Part shown: piece after piece, positions 46,486 to 56,773 of the stretch
Numbering within the stretch: position 1 is the stretch's first letter
Layout of the letters: each line of letters opens with the position of its first letter
NCBI GenBank assembly: GCA_963930775.1
Contig: OZ005694.1
Span: 1,674,001-1,738,000, forward strand
Origin: Cliona cf. orientalis
Lineage: Eukaryota; Porifera; Demospongiae; Clionaida; Clionaidae
Direction: 5' to 3'
Length of the DNA stretch: 64,000 nt
The notes under the pieces: generated by a model
Seen by the model: the letters and a program-made list of their open reading frames with translations, nothing else
Told to the model about the DNA's origin: nothing
Database searches by the model: none
Program-made: the position numbers and the translations under genes

Positions 46486-46821
46486 TTCCCGTTATTACAT
46501 ACATACAAGTATGCTCATAACTATGTTGATTTTGTAGAAAGTATGTTAGATATTTCAAAATAAAATTGTAACATTATACTATACAGTCTGTAGCTACTCC
46601 AAGCAGATCTCTCTTTCAGTGTGTGCATGTTAGCTGTGTGCATTCTGTTTTGCATTGTGTTTTAATAACCATACATACGTGACCAACTACGAGAAAAGCT
46701 AAAAACAGTAGTGAAAACAAAATTACGTAATGAAAGGGGAGGATTCATTAACATAATAATATTATTAGTATAATAACATTGTACAGAGATAATGACAAAG
46801 CCTCAAACGTTGCAGTTTGAT
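46486..46821. other. Spacer between array members
   Basis: Unrelated sequence replaces the missing 5' end of the 40827 copy. Nearer the next gene, the block AAACAAAATTACGTAATGAA matches the 3' flank at 31570-31600. Confidence 0.45.
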
Positions 46822-46827
46822 TTTATT
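46822..46827 (-). promoter_or_regulatory. Polyadenylation signal for the 1249-aa gene
   Basis: AATAAA (minus strand) 16 nt beyond the stop codon, conserved in position with the other copies. Confidence 0.65.
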
Positions 46828-46843
46828 TTGGTAGCTGCTTTGA

Positions 46844-49800
46844 TCATTTTGTGTATTTAGCAGAAGCTGGCATGGTAATGGGCCGAATAATATTATTGAT
46901 CAGTGGTTCAAGTTCAGGATCTTCGATTCGCTCATGAGCAATGTCATCATCATCAATGATCTCATCGATGATATCATGGCCTTGATTTCGTCTGCACCTC
47001 CAACCAGCACTGAGGCAAGGCTTGATCAAACTCCACACAAGAATGACACAGAATTGAGCAAAGGTGATTCCAATTGACACCATAAGCAATTTTGATCTTA
47101 GTTTGGTAGATTCCCACTTGTACAGAGTTACAGAACTCAAGATAATAAGGTTAAATAAAATAGCACTTTCTAGAATTCTCACATTTATTTGCTTGTAAAC
47201 ATTCTTTATTGATATGAAGAAAAACAAGAAGGTTATGAACAGTACCAGTGCAAGTACATTCAGTTCTGGATTGTCCACTGAAGTTACTATGATTAGAACC
47301 AGGAGTACTCCTCGAACAAGAAGCATTGCTCCAAACCAGTATCGGTGCTTATCCTTCAAAGGAGAGAAGTAAGCATCGTAGACAGGGGATAGCTTGTTGA
47401 TCCACTTGAGTGGCCTTAGATGAGACACTCTTCTCAACGGCTGAATGAACAGAAGCACGAGTGTGTAGGGAAGCCACAGGAACACAAGAGTAGCAATGGC
47501 CGCTATGAAAAGGTAAATATGAGGGTGCTGGCAGTAGCGTAGGTTTCCATCGAGGTACCACACAGCATAGGAGGTGTTCTGTGGGTACCGTGCTATCACT
47601 GCAACTGAGGTGGCATCTATCACAGTACGAAGGAGCTTCATGTAAGATAGAAGGAAGAGTGTGGCTAGAAGAGGAACGGCTCTGCTACCGATGAGGTTAG
47701 TGAGGCGAGAGGAGTAGCGGCAAGCAACAATGATAACACCAGCAATGGCCCAGATGTAGAATGGGAATAGAAACTGTATCCATGTCTTTGAATAAGCATT
47801 CAGTCCAACAAAGAAGCAAGTCTCGATTCCAAAATCCAAGTTGAGCCAGGCAATAAAGATTTGAAGAAATATAAATAAATAATTTGCTCCAATAGCTTCA
47901 GGAAAGAGTATTATCTTGTAGGCCCATACAATGTTAGCATAGAAGATGACTCCATTAATGAGTCCTTGAGTGACAGTGAGGTTGAATGCAAGGATAAGGA
48001 ACACAAGGAGGACACCGGCAGCAGCAAAGGCAAGCAGGAGCGCCACGTTATGATTGTTTTGACATTCAATGCACCGAGAAGATCCAAGTGCCAGGCTAAA
48101 TTTGTCCTTGCAGGCACCACACAGGATGCCGGTTCGGTTGGAAGCACACTGCTTGCTGGGATCATCTCCAATATCAACTATTTTATTTCCTGACTTGCAA
48201 TAGAGTAGGGGACAGAATCTATTGTACATGATACCAGCGCTATTACTCTCATTGAAGGTTGCCTTCACCCACACAGTGCCATTCCACTGCAGGAGGCCAG
48301 TTTTGTTTTTCACTAAACAACTGAAGCCATTGTTAACCAAAACAGAACAACAGCTGCATGCAGTTTCATTATGATTTAGAGTCAGTCCTGGAGGGCAGCC
48401 TGGGAGTAAGGTGATATTTATGAAAATTGGAGTTGTTAGGAGATCATTCTCAATACAACCAGACTGATTATGCAAAAAGTAATGAGATATTCCAACATTA
48501 ACGAAAATTTTATAGTTAAAGATATCTTGCTGAGTTGATTCATTGCTAATATAAGCAGTTACTGGCAGAGATGATGTTTGTAACAATAGAAGTTCATAAT
48601 CACGTTTTGAGGAAACTGTATAGTTGAAGGGAACACATCTTTCACTGTTGATTACCAGTTGTGATTTATCTCGTTTCGAGTAAGAATCTGAATAAAGGGA
48701 TCTGGCATGGATCGTACCAACTGTAGTGCCAAAGTCATAACCCACTATACATGCAGACAATGTGATGGTTTCACCACGATAAACACTGGTATTGGTGAAA
48801 ATGTATAAGATATTAGCACACTGTGGTTTACCATTGGAGTCACAGAGACACACACGCTGAGGACCAGAGGATACCGGAGATAGGGACTCGTTGAGGTCAG
48901 GGTCAAAGGAGATATTAAGTTCATGGTAGGGATCTTCAATGAAAGCTGGATCAAAACAGTGAGGTTTTCCTTGTTCATTCAGAAAATTTATAATATATGC
49001 ATTACATGACTTATCCCTTATATTTGCTCCATATATGTGGTGACCAATACCGCGTTGTGCATAGTTTTCTGTAAAAGATATTTTAGCAGAGTAGTCTGTG
49101 ATCATGAATATACAAGGTGGTGAAGATTGAGAATACACTGCTCCACCAACATCAAAAGATGTATTATTGATAAACTGAATACTCGACTGATATCCCACTG
49201 TGGTCATGAGTAATGATAGCATGGTACTATAGAGAGCACCTCCTTGAAATGCAGAGTTGTTGAAAAAAAGTAGTTTGGAATAATTACCAACAATGATAGC
49301 GGGGTATACACCTATTTCTATATTAATTGCACCACCTTTCACTAGTGCAGAATTCATAGTGAAATTTACTGATGTATTGGTGTTGATAATCATGGTTCCA
49401 TAAAAAGAATTTATTGCTCCTCCATAATATGCTCTATTGTTGTAAAATTTGATACCACTTGTGTTCACATGAACAGTTGAATTCACTGATTCTAGAGCTC
49501 CACCATTCGAAGTTGCACAATTGTGGCTGAAAATCAAGTTTGCTTCACTATTAATAATCAATGTTGCACTGTCAAGCATAATTGCTCCACCGAATTTAGC
49601 ATGGTTGTATGTAAATATCACATATGAATCAGTGCCTACAGTGATCATTCCATCTAACATGTATACTGCTCCACCACTCACATCAGCGGTATTATTCATA
49701 AAGAGAGCCATTGCTTTAGCAGCAACGTGCATCATTGCATTAAGCCCATACACTGCTCCTCCATCACCACCGCATATTAGGTTGACAAAGTACACAGTTG

Positions 49801-50593
49801 CTCCTGTTGAGATGTTAAGTGAAGATTTAATCTCAGGGTGAGTGGCTTTTAGATACACTGCTGTACCTGATGAAGAGTGGATCGTACTGTTGGTAAAATT
49901 CACATTTCCTGCTAATGTTACTACACTAGAAAAGGCAGCAATAATTGAATGTAATCGATGTCTGTAGGACTGAAATGTGCTGTTGCTCACAATTATCCCA
50001 TCACTAAGATTACTCCTGATAAAGCAGTTCTCTTTGAATGTACAGTTGTCCAGTAAAGCTTGTGAGCCTCTGCCTGTAATATTAATGAAGGATAAGCTTT
50101 CATTTATGGCAGGGTAGCCATATAGGTTGGAGCTCTTCACTGTAATGTGGCTCATTTCAAGATATATTGCAGGACATCTCATTATCAGAGTTGTAATGTT
50201 CACAAAACTGACATTAAAGAACTGAATAACTGTGCACTTGGGTTTATCAACTTGCACACTGAACTGATGGTCAATGATGACATTCTCTCTGGATTCTGCA
50301 GCTCCTTTCATGACAAATGACTGGAGGTTTTGTACAGCCAAGTTCTTTGTATAGTTGTGGACTCCACACATGAATATCAGTGTTACATTGACGTGATCTG
50401 GTGAAAAGAATTCACTGCTATGGTCGGCTAAGTAGTTCATTGTATGACAGAGCTGATCAGGTGGGAAGCTGCTGTTCCCAGGGCAAGAGATAAGATGCTT
50501 TACTGGCTTGACATAGTAGACCTTGCCCTCAGTTAGCCTCATGCAAATTGATCCAAATAATATCAGGATGAAGAAAAGGGGCAACGGTCTCAT
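46844..50593 (-). CDS. Intact beta-helix/multi-TM receptor-like protein, 1249 aa
   Basis: Single open frame from ATG at 50591-50593. Residues 1-22 form a signal peptide, then KVYYVKPVKHLISCPGNSSF. Residues ~75-520 are a parallel beta-helix-like ectodomain; residues ~270-515 hold eight GGA[VIL] motifs alternating with eight FxxN motifs (FMNNTAD, FTYNHAK, FINNTSF). That is the repeat grammar of bacterial Pmp adhesins. Residues ~590-845 are cysteine-rich (CLCDSNGKPQC, GILCGACKD) with many N-glycosylation sites. Residues ~850-1193 contain 9-10 hydrophobic segments. A 56-residue acidic tail ends SAKYTK. The predicted topology is a large extracellular domain on a polytopic membrane protein, suggesting a receptor or adhesion role. 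The ligand and signalling route are unknown. It is the only unbroken member of the array. Confidence 0.9.
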   Translation of the reverse strand: MRPLPLFFILILFGSICMRLTEGKVYYVKPVKHLISCPGNSSFPPDQLCHTMNYLADHSSEFFSPDHVNVTLIFMCGVHNYTKNLAVQNLQSFVMKGAAESRENVIIDHQFSVQVDKPKCTVIQFFNVSFVNITTLIMRCPAIYLEMSHITVKSSNLYGYPAINESLSFINITGRGSQALLDNCTFKENCFIRSNLSDGIIVSNSTFQSYRHRLHSIIAAFSSVVTLAGNVNFTNSTIHSSSGTAVYLKATHPEIKSSLNISTGATVYFVNLICGGDGGAVYGLNAMMHVAAKAMALFMNNTADVSGGAVYMLDGMITVGTDSYVIFTYNHAKFGGAIMLDSATLIINSEANLIFSHNCATSNGGALESVNSTVHVNTSGIKFYNNRAYYGGAINSFYGTMIINTNTSVNFTMNSALVKGGAINIEIGVYPAIIVGNYSKLLFFNNSAFQGGALYSTMLSLLMTTVGYQSSIQFINNTSFDVGGAVYSQSSPPCIFMITDYSAKISFTENYAQRGIGHHIYGANIRDKSCNAYIINFLNEQGKPHCFDPAFIEDPYHELNISFDPDLNESLSPVSSGPQRVCLCDSNGKPQCANILYIFTNTSVYRGETITLSACIVGYDFGTTVGTIHARSLYSDSYSKRDKSQLVINSERCVPFNYTVSSKRDYELLLLQTSSLPVTAYISNESTQQDIFNYKIFVNVGISHYFLHNQSGCIENDLLTTPIFINITLLPGCPPGLTLNHNETACSCCSVLVNNGFSCLVKNKTGLLQWNGTVWVKATFNESNSAGIMYNRFCPLLYCKSGNKIVDIGDDPSKQCASNRTGILCGACKDKFSLALGSSRCIECQNNHNVALLLAFAAAGVLLVFLILAFNLTVTQGLINGVIFYANIVWAYKIILFPEAIGANYLFIFLQIFIAWLNLDFGIETCFFVGLNAYSKTWIQFLFPFYIWAIAGVIIVACRYSSRLTNLIGSRAVPLLATLFLLSYMKLLRTVIDATSVAVIARYPQNTSYAVWYLDGNLRYCQHPHIYLFIAAIATLVFLWLPYTLVLLFIQPLRRVSHLRPLKWINKLSPVYDAYFSPLKDKHRYWFGAMLLVRGVLLVLIIVTSVDNPELNVLALVLFITFLFFFISIKNVYKQINVRILESAILFNLIILSSVTLYKWESTKLRSKLLMVSIGITFAQFCVILVWSLIKPCLSAGWRCRRNQGHDIIDEIIDDDDIAHERIEDPELEPLINNIIRPITMPASAKYTK

Positions 50594-50674
50594 TGTTGTT
50601 CATATATTCTATTTTCACAAGGATAACAGCCAAGATGTAAGTACTTTTCAAGAAGAGTGAGAGATCCTGCGAAG

Positions 50675-50770
50675 GTGCATGCACACACATGCAGCAGTGA
50701 CTCTCAATTTGACTAGCCTAACAGAACTCAGTAATTTAATTAAATACAGTAGGTCAAGCGTGGGTGCACT
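50675..50770 (-). promoter_or_regulatory. Conserved upstream block of the 1249-aa gene
   Basis: Plus-strand GGTGCATGCACACACATGCA through AAATACAGTAGGTCAAGCGT, 80-180 bp before the ATG, matches the blocks upstream of the other copies. Confidence 0.45.
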
Positions 50771-50779
50771 GTGGGGTAG

Positions 50780-51295
50780 GGGGGTAGCTAGGGTATCACG
50801 ATTATTTTCAAATAGAGGCGTAAGAACAAGGGGGTCTGGGGGAACTTCAGCCCCCTGGTTCAAAATATTGGGGGGCTTAGCCCTCTCCCCTTTGAAATTC
50901 CTTTATTCAATAATATTATGTGCTCTAGTACCGGTATTTAAATTACTGTATTTTGGGTGAGTTAGAATTTTACATGTACAGTGTGATTAGCTGTATGAAA
51001 AGGAACCTTTGTATTTGTCGTATGTAACTTATTGTGATAGTTGTATGGAGTATATAATACATGACATTGTAATCATGAATTAATGTATTGTAGGTGTATC
51101 CACTATGTTGGTGTCCATACACTGATACAAGTATACTACTAGCTACGTATACATATGTAAAAGGCAAGTTGACCATTGTCATGATAAAAATTGGTCGTGT
51201 TTCATACTACTACTATGAATGATCCCTTTCTTAGAGCAGATCACATTTGTGCTCAGAATAATATATACATGTATTGAAGAAAGGATCCATGAAAT
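50780..51295. repeat. Array-flank repeat (pairs with 38151-38990)
   Basis: Same-orientation match to 38151-38990 without the 207-bp miniature element. It lies between the 5' flank of the intact gene and the broken end of the next copy. Confidence 0.7.
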
Positions 51296-51299
51296 ACTG

Positions 51300-52013
51300 T
51301 CACTAAAATTTACATTTCCTATTAATGTAACTACACTAGAATATGCCATTATAATTGATTGATTTTGATGTCTGAATGACTGAAATGTGCTATTGCTAAC
51401 AATTATCCCATCACTAGAATCACTTCTAACAAAGCAGTTTTCTTTGAATGTACAGTTGTCCAGTAAAGCATGTGAACCTAGCTCTTCCTGCAATACTGAT
51501 AAAAAAAATTCTGTCGTTAATGCCAGGGTAGCCGTAGAGGTTGGAGCTCTTCACTGTAATGTGGCTCTCTTTAAGCTTTATTGCAGGATATCTCATAGTC
51601 AGGGTTGTGATGTTCACAAAGCTGACATTGAAGAACCGAATAACCGTGCACTTGGGTTCACCAACTTCCATATGGAACTGATGGTCAATGATGACATTTT
51701 CTCTGGATTCTGCAGCAGCTCTTTTTATGACAAATGAGTGGAGATTTTGTACAACCAAACCCTTTGTATAGTTGTGGACTCCACACATGAATAACAGTGT
51801 TACATTGACGTAGTCTGATGAAAAGAACTCACTACCATGTTCGGCTAAGTAGTCCATTGTGTGACAGAGCTGATTAGGTGGGCAGCTGCTGTTTCCAGAG
51901 CAAGAGCTTAGAGGCTCTGTTGGTGAGACATGATAGACCACATCCTTCTTGGTCTCAACTAGCACATAACTCAGTCCAAATATTAAGACGGGGGAGAGAA
52001 AGAAAGTCCTCAT
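51300..52013 (-). pseudogene. Receptor-like family, N-terminal third only
   Basis: ATG at 52011-52013, signal peptide (MRTFFLSPVLIFGLSYVLVE), a SCSGNSSCPPNQ box and the first beta-helix region, in frame to about 51490. There a short insertion shifts the frame; homology goes on (SHALLDNCTFKENCF) to about 51300 and then stops at unrelated flank sequence. The GGA repeats and TM domain are absent. Confidence 0.8.
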
Positions 52014-52054
52014 TTTTTCACGCTCTATTTTGTCATACAGTGGTTATGTATAGA

Positions 52055-52125
52055 AGGAGCATGCACGGACATGCTATAGCTAATGAGGTTGACTTAGGTA
52101 CAGCTGGTCAAGCATGGGTGGTAGA
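52055..52125 (-). promoter_or_regulatory. Conserved upstream block of the truncated copy
   Basis: Plus-strand GGAGCATGCACGGACATGCT followed by GGTTGACTTAGGTACAGCTG matches the block upstream of the other copies, closest to 32530-32600. Confidence 0.4.
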
Positions 52126-52139
52126 GAGATTAAGAAGCC

Positions 52140-52507
52140 TTAACACTCACTACAGGGTTGAACAATAGCAGCTGCCACCCCATGCACCAAGTGTTAGGTA
52201 TTACTCTATTGCTTCCCCATACAGGGAATGAGTGATTGGTAGTACTGCAGGAGCCACTCCCCCATTAGTGCCAAACAGCCATGGGGCCGCACGGCCCCAG
52301 CCAAGAATAATGCAGCCACAATACAGCCAATACAGCCAATACAGCCAATACATAATAATATTGATATTCAGCACATTGCCAGCCAGCAACATAACATTGT
52401 GACAGTCCTGCTTACAGGAACCTGTTTGCATGAGCATTTATGAAGGCAATAATGTAGCTACAGCTATGCTTGCATAGAACTGGGAGTGTATGTCAGCGAC
52501 ATCCCCA
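52140..52507 (-). repeat. Split direct repeat B2
   Basis: Starts TTAACACTCACTACAGGGTT and ends GCGACATCCCCA on the plus strand. Near identical to 52876-53233, with one extra 9-bp step in a CAGCCAATA run. Confidence 0.85.
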
Positions 52508-52701
52508 GAGTGGCCAAGAGAAAATAAAAATAAAAAAAGAATGGGGGAGTGAGTGCAATGCCCCTGCAGTTGTCACGCCCGAAGGCGGAAAATAAATCAG
52601 AAAAGAAATAAATAAATAAAATACTAGTGTATACTTCTTGACAACTCACCCGAGTCCAGGTCCTAGCAATCATGAGATCATGGGTGGATGGGCTGGGGAA
52701 T

Positions 52702-52867
52702 AAGACTCAAAATTTCACTCACTGCACAGCAACTCGCTCAGTACTAGCACGAGGCAGTTATGGTGCCACGCATGCGCAACAACCCTTGACTGACTCCACC
52801 TTGTTACCGCCTACCACGGGGAGTGGCCCCATCCAGTACGTGTTAACTGTATCTAAAGATGCTTTAA
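52702..52867 (-). repeat. Split direct repeat A2
   Basis: AAGACTCAAAATTTCACTCA through TAAAGATGCTTTAA, matching 59099-59264 with about two mismatches. Being uninterrupted after TTAA, it supplies the empty-site reference for the insertion in A1. Confidence 0.85.
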
Positions 52868-52875
52868 ATATTATT

Positions 52876-53233
52876 TAACACTCACTACAGGGTTGAACAA
52901 TAGCAGCTGCCACCCCATGCACCAAGTGTTAGGTATTACTCTATTGCTTCCCCATACAGGGAATGAGTGATTGGTAGTACTGCAGGAGCCACTCCCCCAT
53001 TAGTGCCAATTAGCCATGGGGCGGCACGGCCCCAGCCAAGAATAATGCAGCCACAATATAGCCAATACAGCCAATACATAATAATATTGATATTCAGCAC
53101 ATTGCCAGCCAGCAACATAACATTGTGACAGTCCTGCTTACAGGAACCTGTTTGCATGAGCATTTATGAAGGCAATAATGTAGCTACAGCTATGCTTGCA
53201 TAGAACTGGGAGTGTATGTAAGCGACATCCCCA
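52876..53233 (-). repeat. Split direct repeat B1
   Basis: Near-identical to B2 and adjacent to the 3' side of the recombinase ORF. About 180 bp of unique sequence (53234-53411) separates it from the ORF end. Confidence 0.85.
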
Positions 53234-53411
53234 AAAGTGTAGTATACACTACACTTCCAGATGACATATAGTAAGAGTACTAACCAATAAACTATGACTT
53301 ACTGAATACCAAAGTATGAACATAATATCATATAGAACAAAATGAACAAAAAGAGATGCTAGTAGACAGAATAGCATATAATATGTACATGTATGTAAGT
53401 AGAGGTCAGTG

Positions 53412-54354
53412 CTATCCACTAGGAGGGTTGGCGAGCACCGCAGAAGCTGCCACCACGTCTTCGACAGGGGTTCTAATGTATGTAGTGAAGGCTAGCGACT
53501 TCCATCTCCCCAGTGTCTGAATAAAAGAGTCACTGAAACCAGCCCTTGCTGCAGTAGAGGCTGCACCAATCCTAAAGCTGTGGCCTGAGTAGTTAGCAAT
53601 ATCAACACCTATTCCTGCTAATGCGCTATGTAGGTGAGCCACCAGTTGCTGCCTGCTAAGTGGAGTACCATCCTGGAATATGAAGAGTGGGCCTGGGCTT
53701 GGAGAACGAATCGCCAGGTAAGCCAACAGTGCTGACACAGGGCATATTACAGTGCCAGTCCGTCCAATGTACAGATAAGTACCGGTGCCATATGGATCCG
53801 TTTTGCTTTCTCTGAGAAAGATGCTTAGCATTTGAGGGTTAGTCCTGGAATCAACCTGCACATCGTATATATACTGTCAAGGTGCAGTCACTAAGGTTGC
53901 CGGAGGGGGAGCAAGTGAACTCTCCTGATTGCATGAACCCGAAAAAACCCAAGCAAAATGCTGCCCAAAGCATAGTTTTGTCGAAGGACAATTGATCTTT
54001 TGACCACAGGGCGTGAATCCTCTCTAGCAGGTGTGGTGTGATTGGGAGACGCTTTGATTTACGGGGGCCAGGAGATGTTCTCTGAATTCCCTTTAACACA
54101 TAACCGAGCCGAGGAGAACTCCCTGTAGGTTCTGGCAGACCAACTCGTATGTGGAAAAATCTGACAGCGCAGAGGTAAGACTGGACAGTTCGTGGACTTA
54201 CTGACTGAGAAAGGTGAGCAGCGAAAGCAGTTTGTGACTCCTCGCTTGCTGGTAGGGGTATCATATGGTACTGGTTGCAGAATTTTATGTACTGCCTCCA
54301 CCCTGAATTGTAGACTGCTCTTGTTGCTGGGGAGATACCCCTGTCAAAGAGCAT
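53412..54354 (-). pseudogene. Tyrosine recombinase of the Ngaro-like element
   Basis: The N-terminal SAM-like core-binding region and box A lie in the frame from 54354, and the catalytic box in the frame from 53861. The switch falls at a TATATATA run (53865-53873), so slippage is the likely cause. HSFR (GHSFRIGAASTAARAGF), the GRWKS tryptophan and the Tyr of TYIRTP are all present. In box A (FGFMQSGEFT) a Gln codon at 53929-53931 stands where the family has the first catalytic Arg. The enzyme integrates the circular cDNA. This copy looks inactive on both counts. Confidence 0.85.
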
Positions 54355-56292
54355 CTGAACAAGCTTGTCCAGGCTTGAGAACCCCAGTCCGGCCTGTTGT
54401 GGACTAGGAGGTCCAATATTGCTGAGGGAATGAGGAACTGTCGGCCCTGCGGAACAAGAGAGTTAAAGAGTAACATGTTATTGCGTGACAATGCATCAGC
54501 CGCTGAGTTCTGAACGCCTGGCACATGGGTTGCGCAAAACTGGAATCTGAAATAGGCAGCGTAAAATGACAAACAGCGCAGAAAATGCATCAGCAGTTGA
54601 TCCTGTGATGTCCGGGATTTGAGTAACTCGACTACAGCCATGTTATCACACCTGAAACAGATCTGTTGTCGGCTCCAGTGGGGGCCCCAGATAGCGGCCG
54701 CAACAACTATTGGAAGGAGCTCCTTAGCTGTAATGTGGACTGACTGTCAGTCGTCTGGCCATGTGATTTGGAACCACTGGTAGGTGCCGGTAAAAGCCCC
54801 GCAACCGAACGTACCAGCTGCATCCAAGAAGACCTCACTGGAGATAGAAGTGACTGGAAAGAATGATGTTCCGTTCCAATCTTGCAGGAATACCTGCCAC
54901 CATAATAAGTCAGCCCGGGCGCCAAGGTTGAGATGGGTGTAGTGGTGGGGAGCTCGGCCACATGATAGAAGTAGGAACAGTTGACGGAGGAAAGCACGAC
55001 CCTGAGGGATTACAGTCGCCGCATGAGATAAGTGGCCTAGAAAGGACTCAAGGTCCCTTTGTGTGCATGCACGCTTACATGCCCATTGCTGTATTGCATC
55101 CTGGAGGCGTGAGCTTGTCGCCTGGGAGGTGTAGCTCAAATATATTCGTGTCCACCAGTATTCCTAAGAAAGTTAGTGCTGTGGACGGGCCTTGGGTTTT
55201 GTGTGCAGCAACAGGGACACCAAGCTGCGCCAGTGTGTGAAGCGCTCGCGATCGGTACTCATGCCCCTGCCTTGAATCAGGTGCACCAATAAACAAAAAG
55301 TCATCCAGATAGTGGAGCTGATTCCGTATCCCTTGGCAGTGCAGCACCCATGCAAGCACATCAGCAATTGCATTAAATATCTTGGGAGCTGACCGAAGGC
55401 CAAAGGGTAAAGTGCGATCGACGTACGTGCTGCCCTTCCATTTAATGCCGAGGAGGTGGTAGTCGTCTGGGTGCACTGGCACTATGCAATAGGCATCTTT
55501 GATGTCTAATTTTACCAGCTGTGACCCACGGCCGAGTTGTTGTATGAGGTTGACAGCGTGATCAACAGTGGCATATTGTAGTGAACAGGAATTACTTGAG
55601 ATGCCATCGTTAACGCTGGCGCCAGCAGGGGAGGAAAGATCACAGATCATGCGCCATTGGTCGGGTTGGTGTGATTTTGGCACGAGGCCTAGAGGACTTG
55701 TATGAATTCCAGGGAGCAGGTGAGGTGGGATGGGTCCCAGCAGTCTGCCAGCGGTGACCTCAGAAGTGATTCGCTGGTCTATGACCCTGGAGTTGGCCAG
55801 GGAGGACGGGTGGTTCCTTCCACGGAACCTTAGTTGTGCTCTGTCGTGGGAGAACCCTATGCGGAACCCAGTCACCAACCCAGTGTGGATGTAAGATGCA
55901 AAGGCCTGATCCGGGTGGCGACAGAGAAACGGGGCTAGTTCCTGTAGCTTGATTGGCGACTGGTATATTGGCCACGTTCGGGGGGCTGACAAACTAGAGG
56001 AGGCAGACAGAGTTAGGAGATCATCCGTGTAGCGGTAGTGGTCCTGATATATGCCGGCGGACGGGAGGGATAGTGCCAATGCTGGGTGAGTGTGTGAACC
56101 TGTGGCCAGGAAAGGACGGTGATGTACATGTAGCAGTGGAAATGGTAAAAAATACAGTGAGCAGAAAAGACCCCACATAAAGTAGAATATGGCAGGCCGA
56201 CATAAGGTATCGAGGTACGCATACGCATGCACTAGACCTCCCGCGCTAGAAGGCTGCACTATGCCACAGCGATGGGGAAAGAAGCATACCAA
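54285..56292 (-). pseudogene. Reverse transcriptase-RNase H of the Ngaro-like element
   Basis: RT domain in the frame ending near 55120: WRMICDLS, LVKLDIKDAYCIVPVHPDD, LPFGLRSAPKIF and the catalytic YLDDFLF. An extra base near 55110 shifts into the connection and RNase H frame (RDLESFLGHLSHA, EVFLDAAGTFGCGAF). A TGA at 54747-54749 follows WPDD. RNase H resumes in the same frame and ends with HVPGVQNSAADALSR and a short tail overlapping the recombinase ORF by 70 bp, as is usual in this class. The exon probably starts at an acceptor (CCTCTAG) near 56003. Confidence 0.85.
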
Positions 56293-56339
56293 AAAGAAAA
56301 TAATTGTATGTGAGTAGATGTGCAGCTTAGAAATAAGAT

Positions 56340-56760
56340 ATTAAGTGCTGGCCTATACAGTTTAAGCAGTATTGAAATTGCATGGGATCATAATCAACCA
56401 GGCCAGGTAACATGCGAACAGCCACACACACAAAAAAAAGACAGCAAAAAGGCAGTAAACGCACGCAGCAGTGAGACAACCAAAACAAATTTATGCAGCA
56501 ATGAAATTGCATGGGGTCATTATCAACAAAGCCAGGTAAAACGCAAACAGCCACACCTACACAAAAAAAGAAAGCAAATTAGGCAGTGAACACATGCAGC
56601 AATGATACAACCCAACAACTTTATGCAACAATGAAATTGCATGAGGTTGTAATCAACAAAGCCAGGTAAAATGCAAACAGCCACACATACAGCAAAAAAA
56701 AAAGCAAAATGGGGAGTAAATACAAGCAGCAATGATACAACCAATACAACTATGCACATA
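56340..56760. repeat. About 130-bp tandem repeat, three units
   Basis: GAAATTGCATG begins at 56374, 56503 and 56633. Each unit carries GCCAGGTAA, CAAACAGCCACAC and an A-run. It lies between gag and RT, in what is probably an intron of the element. Confidence 0.8.
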
Positions 56761-56773
56761 TGGACATAAGCAA

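Noticed and set aside
26978-50593. Bacterial contamination, because of the Pmp-like repeats
   Set aside because: The proteins have multi-TM C-termini, AATAAA signals at fixed spacing, and animal transposons inserted in them. Flanking DNA contains spliced eukaryotic gene relics.
52140-53233. The two near-identical blocks as LTRs of a small LTR retrotransposon
   Set aside because: The sequence between them is only about 370 bp, has no coding content, and most of it is itself repeated 6.4 kb away at 59099-59264. The split direct repeat order explains all of it.
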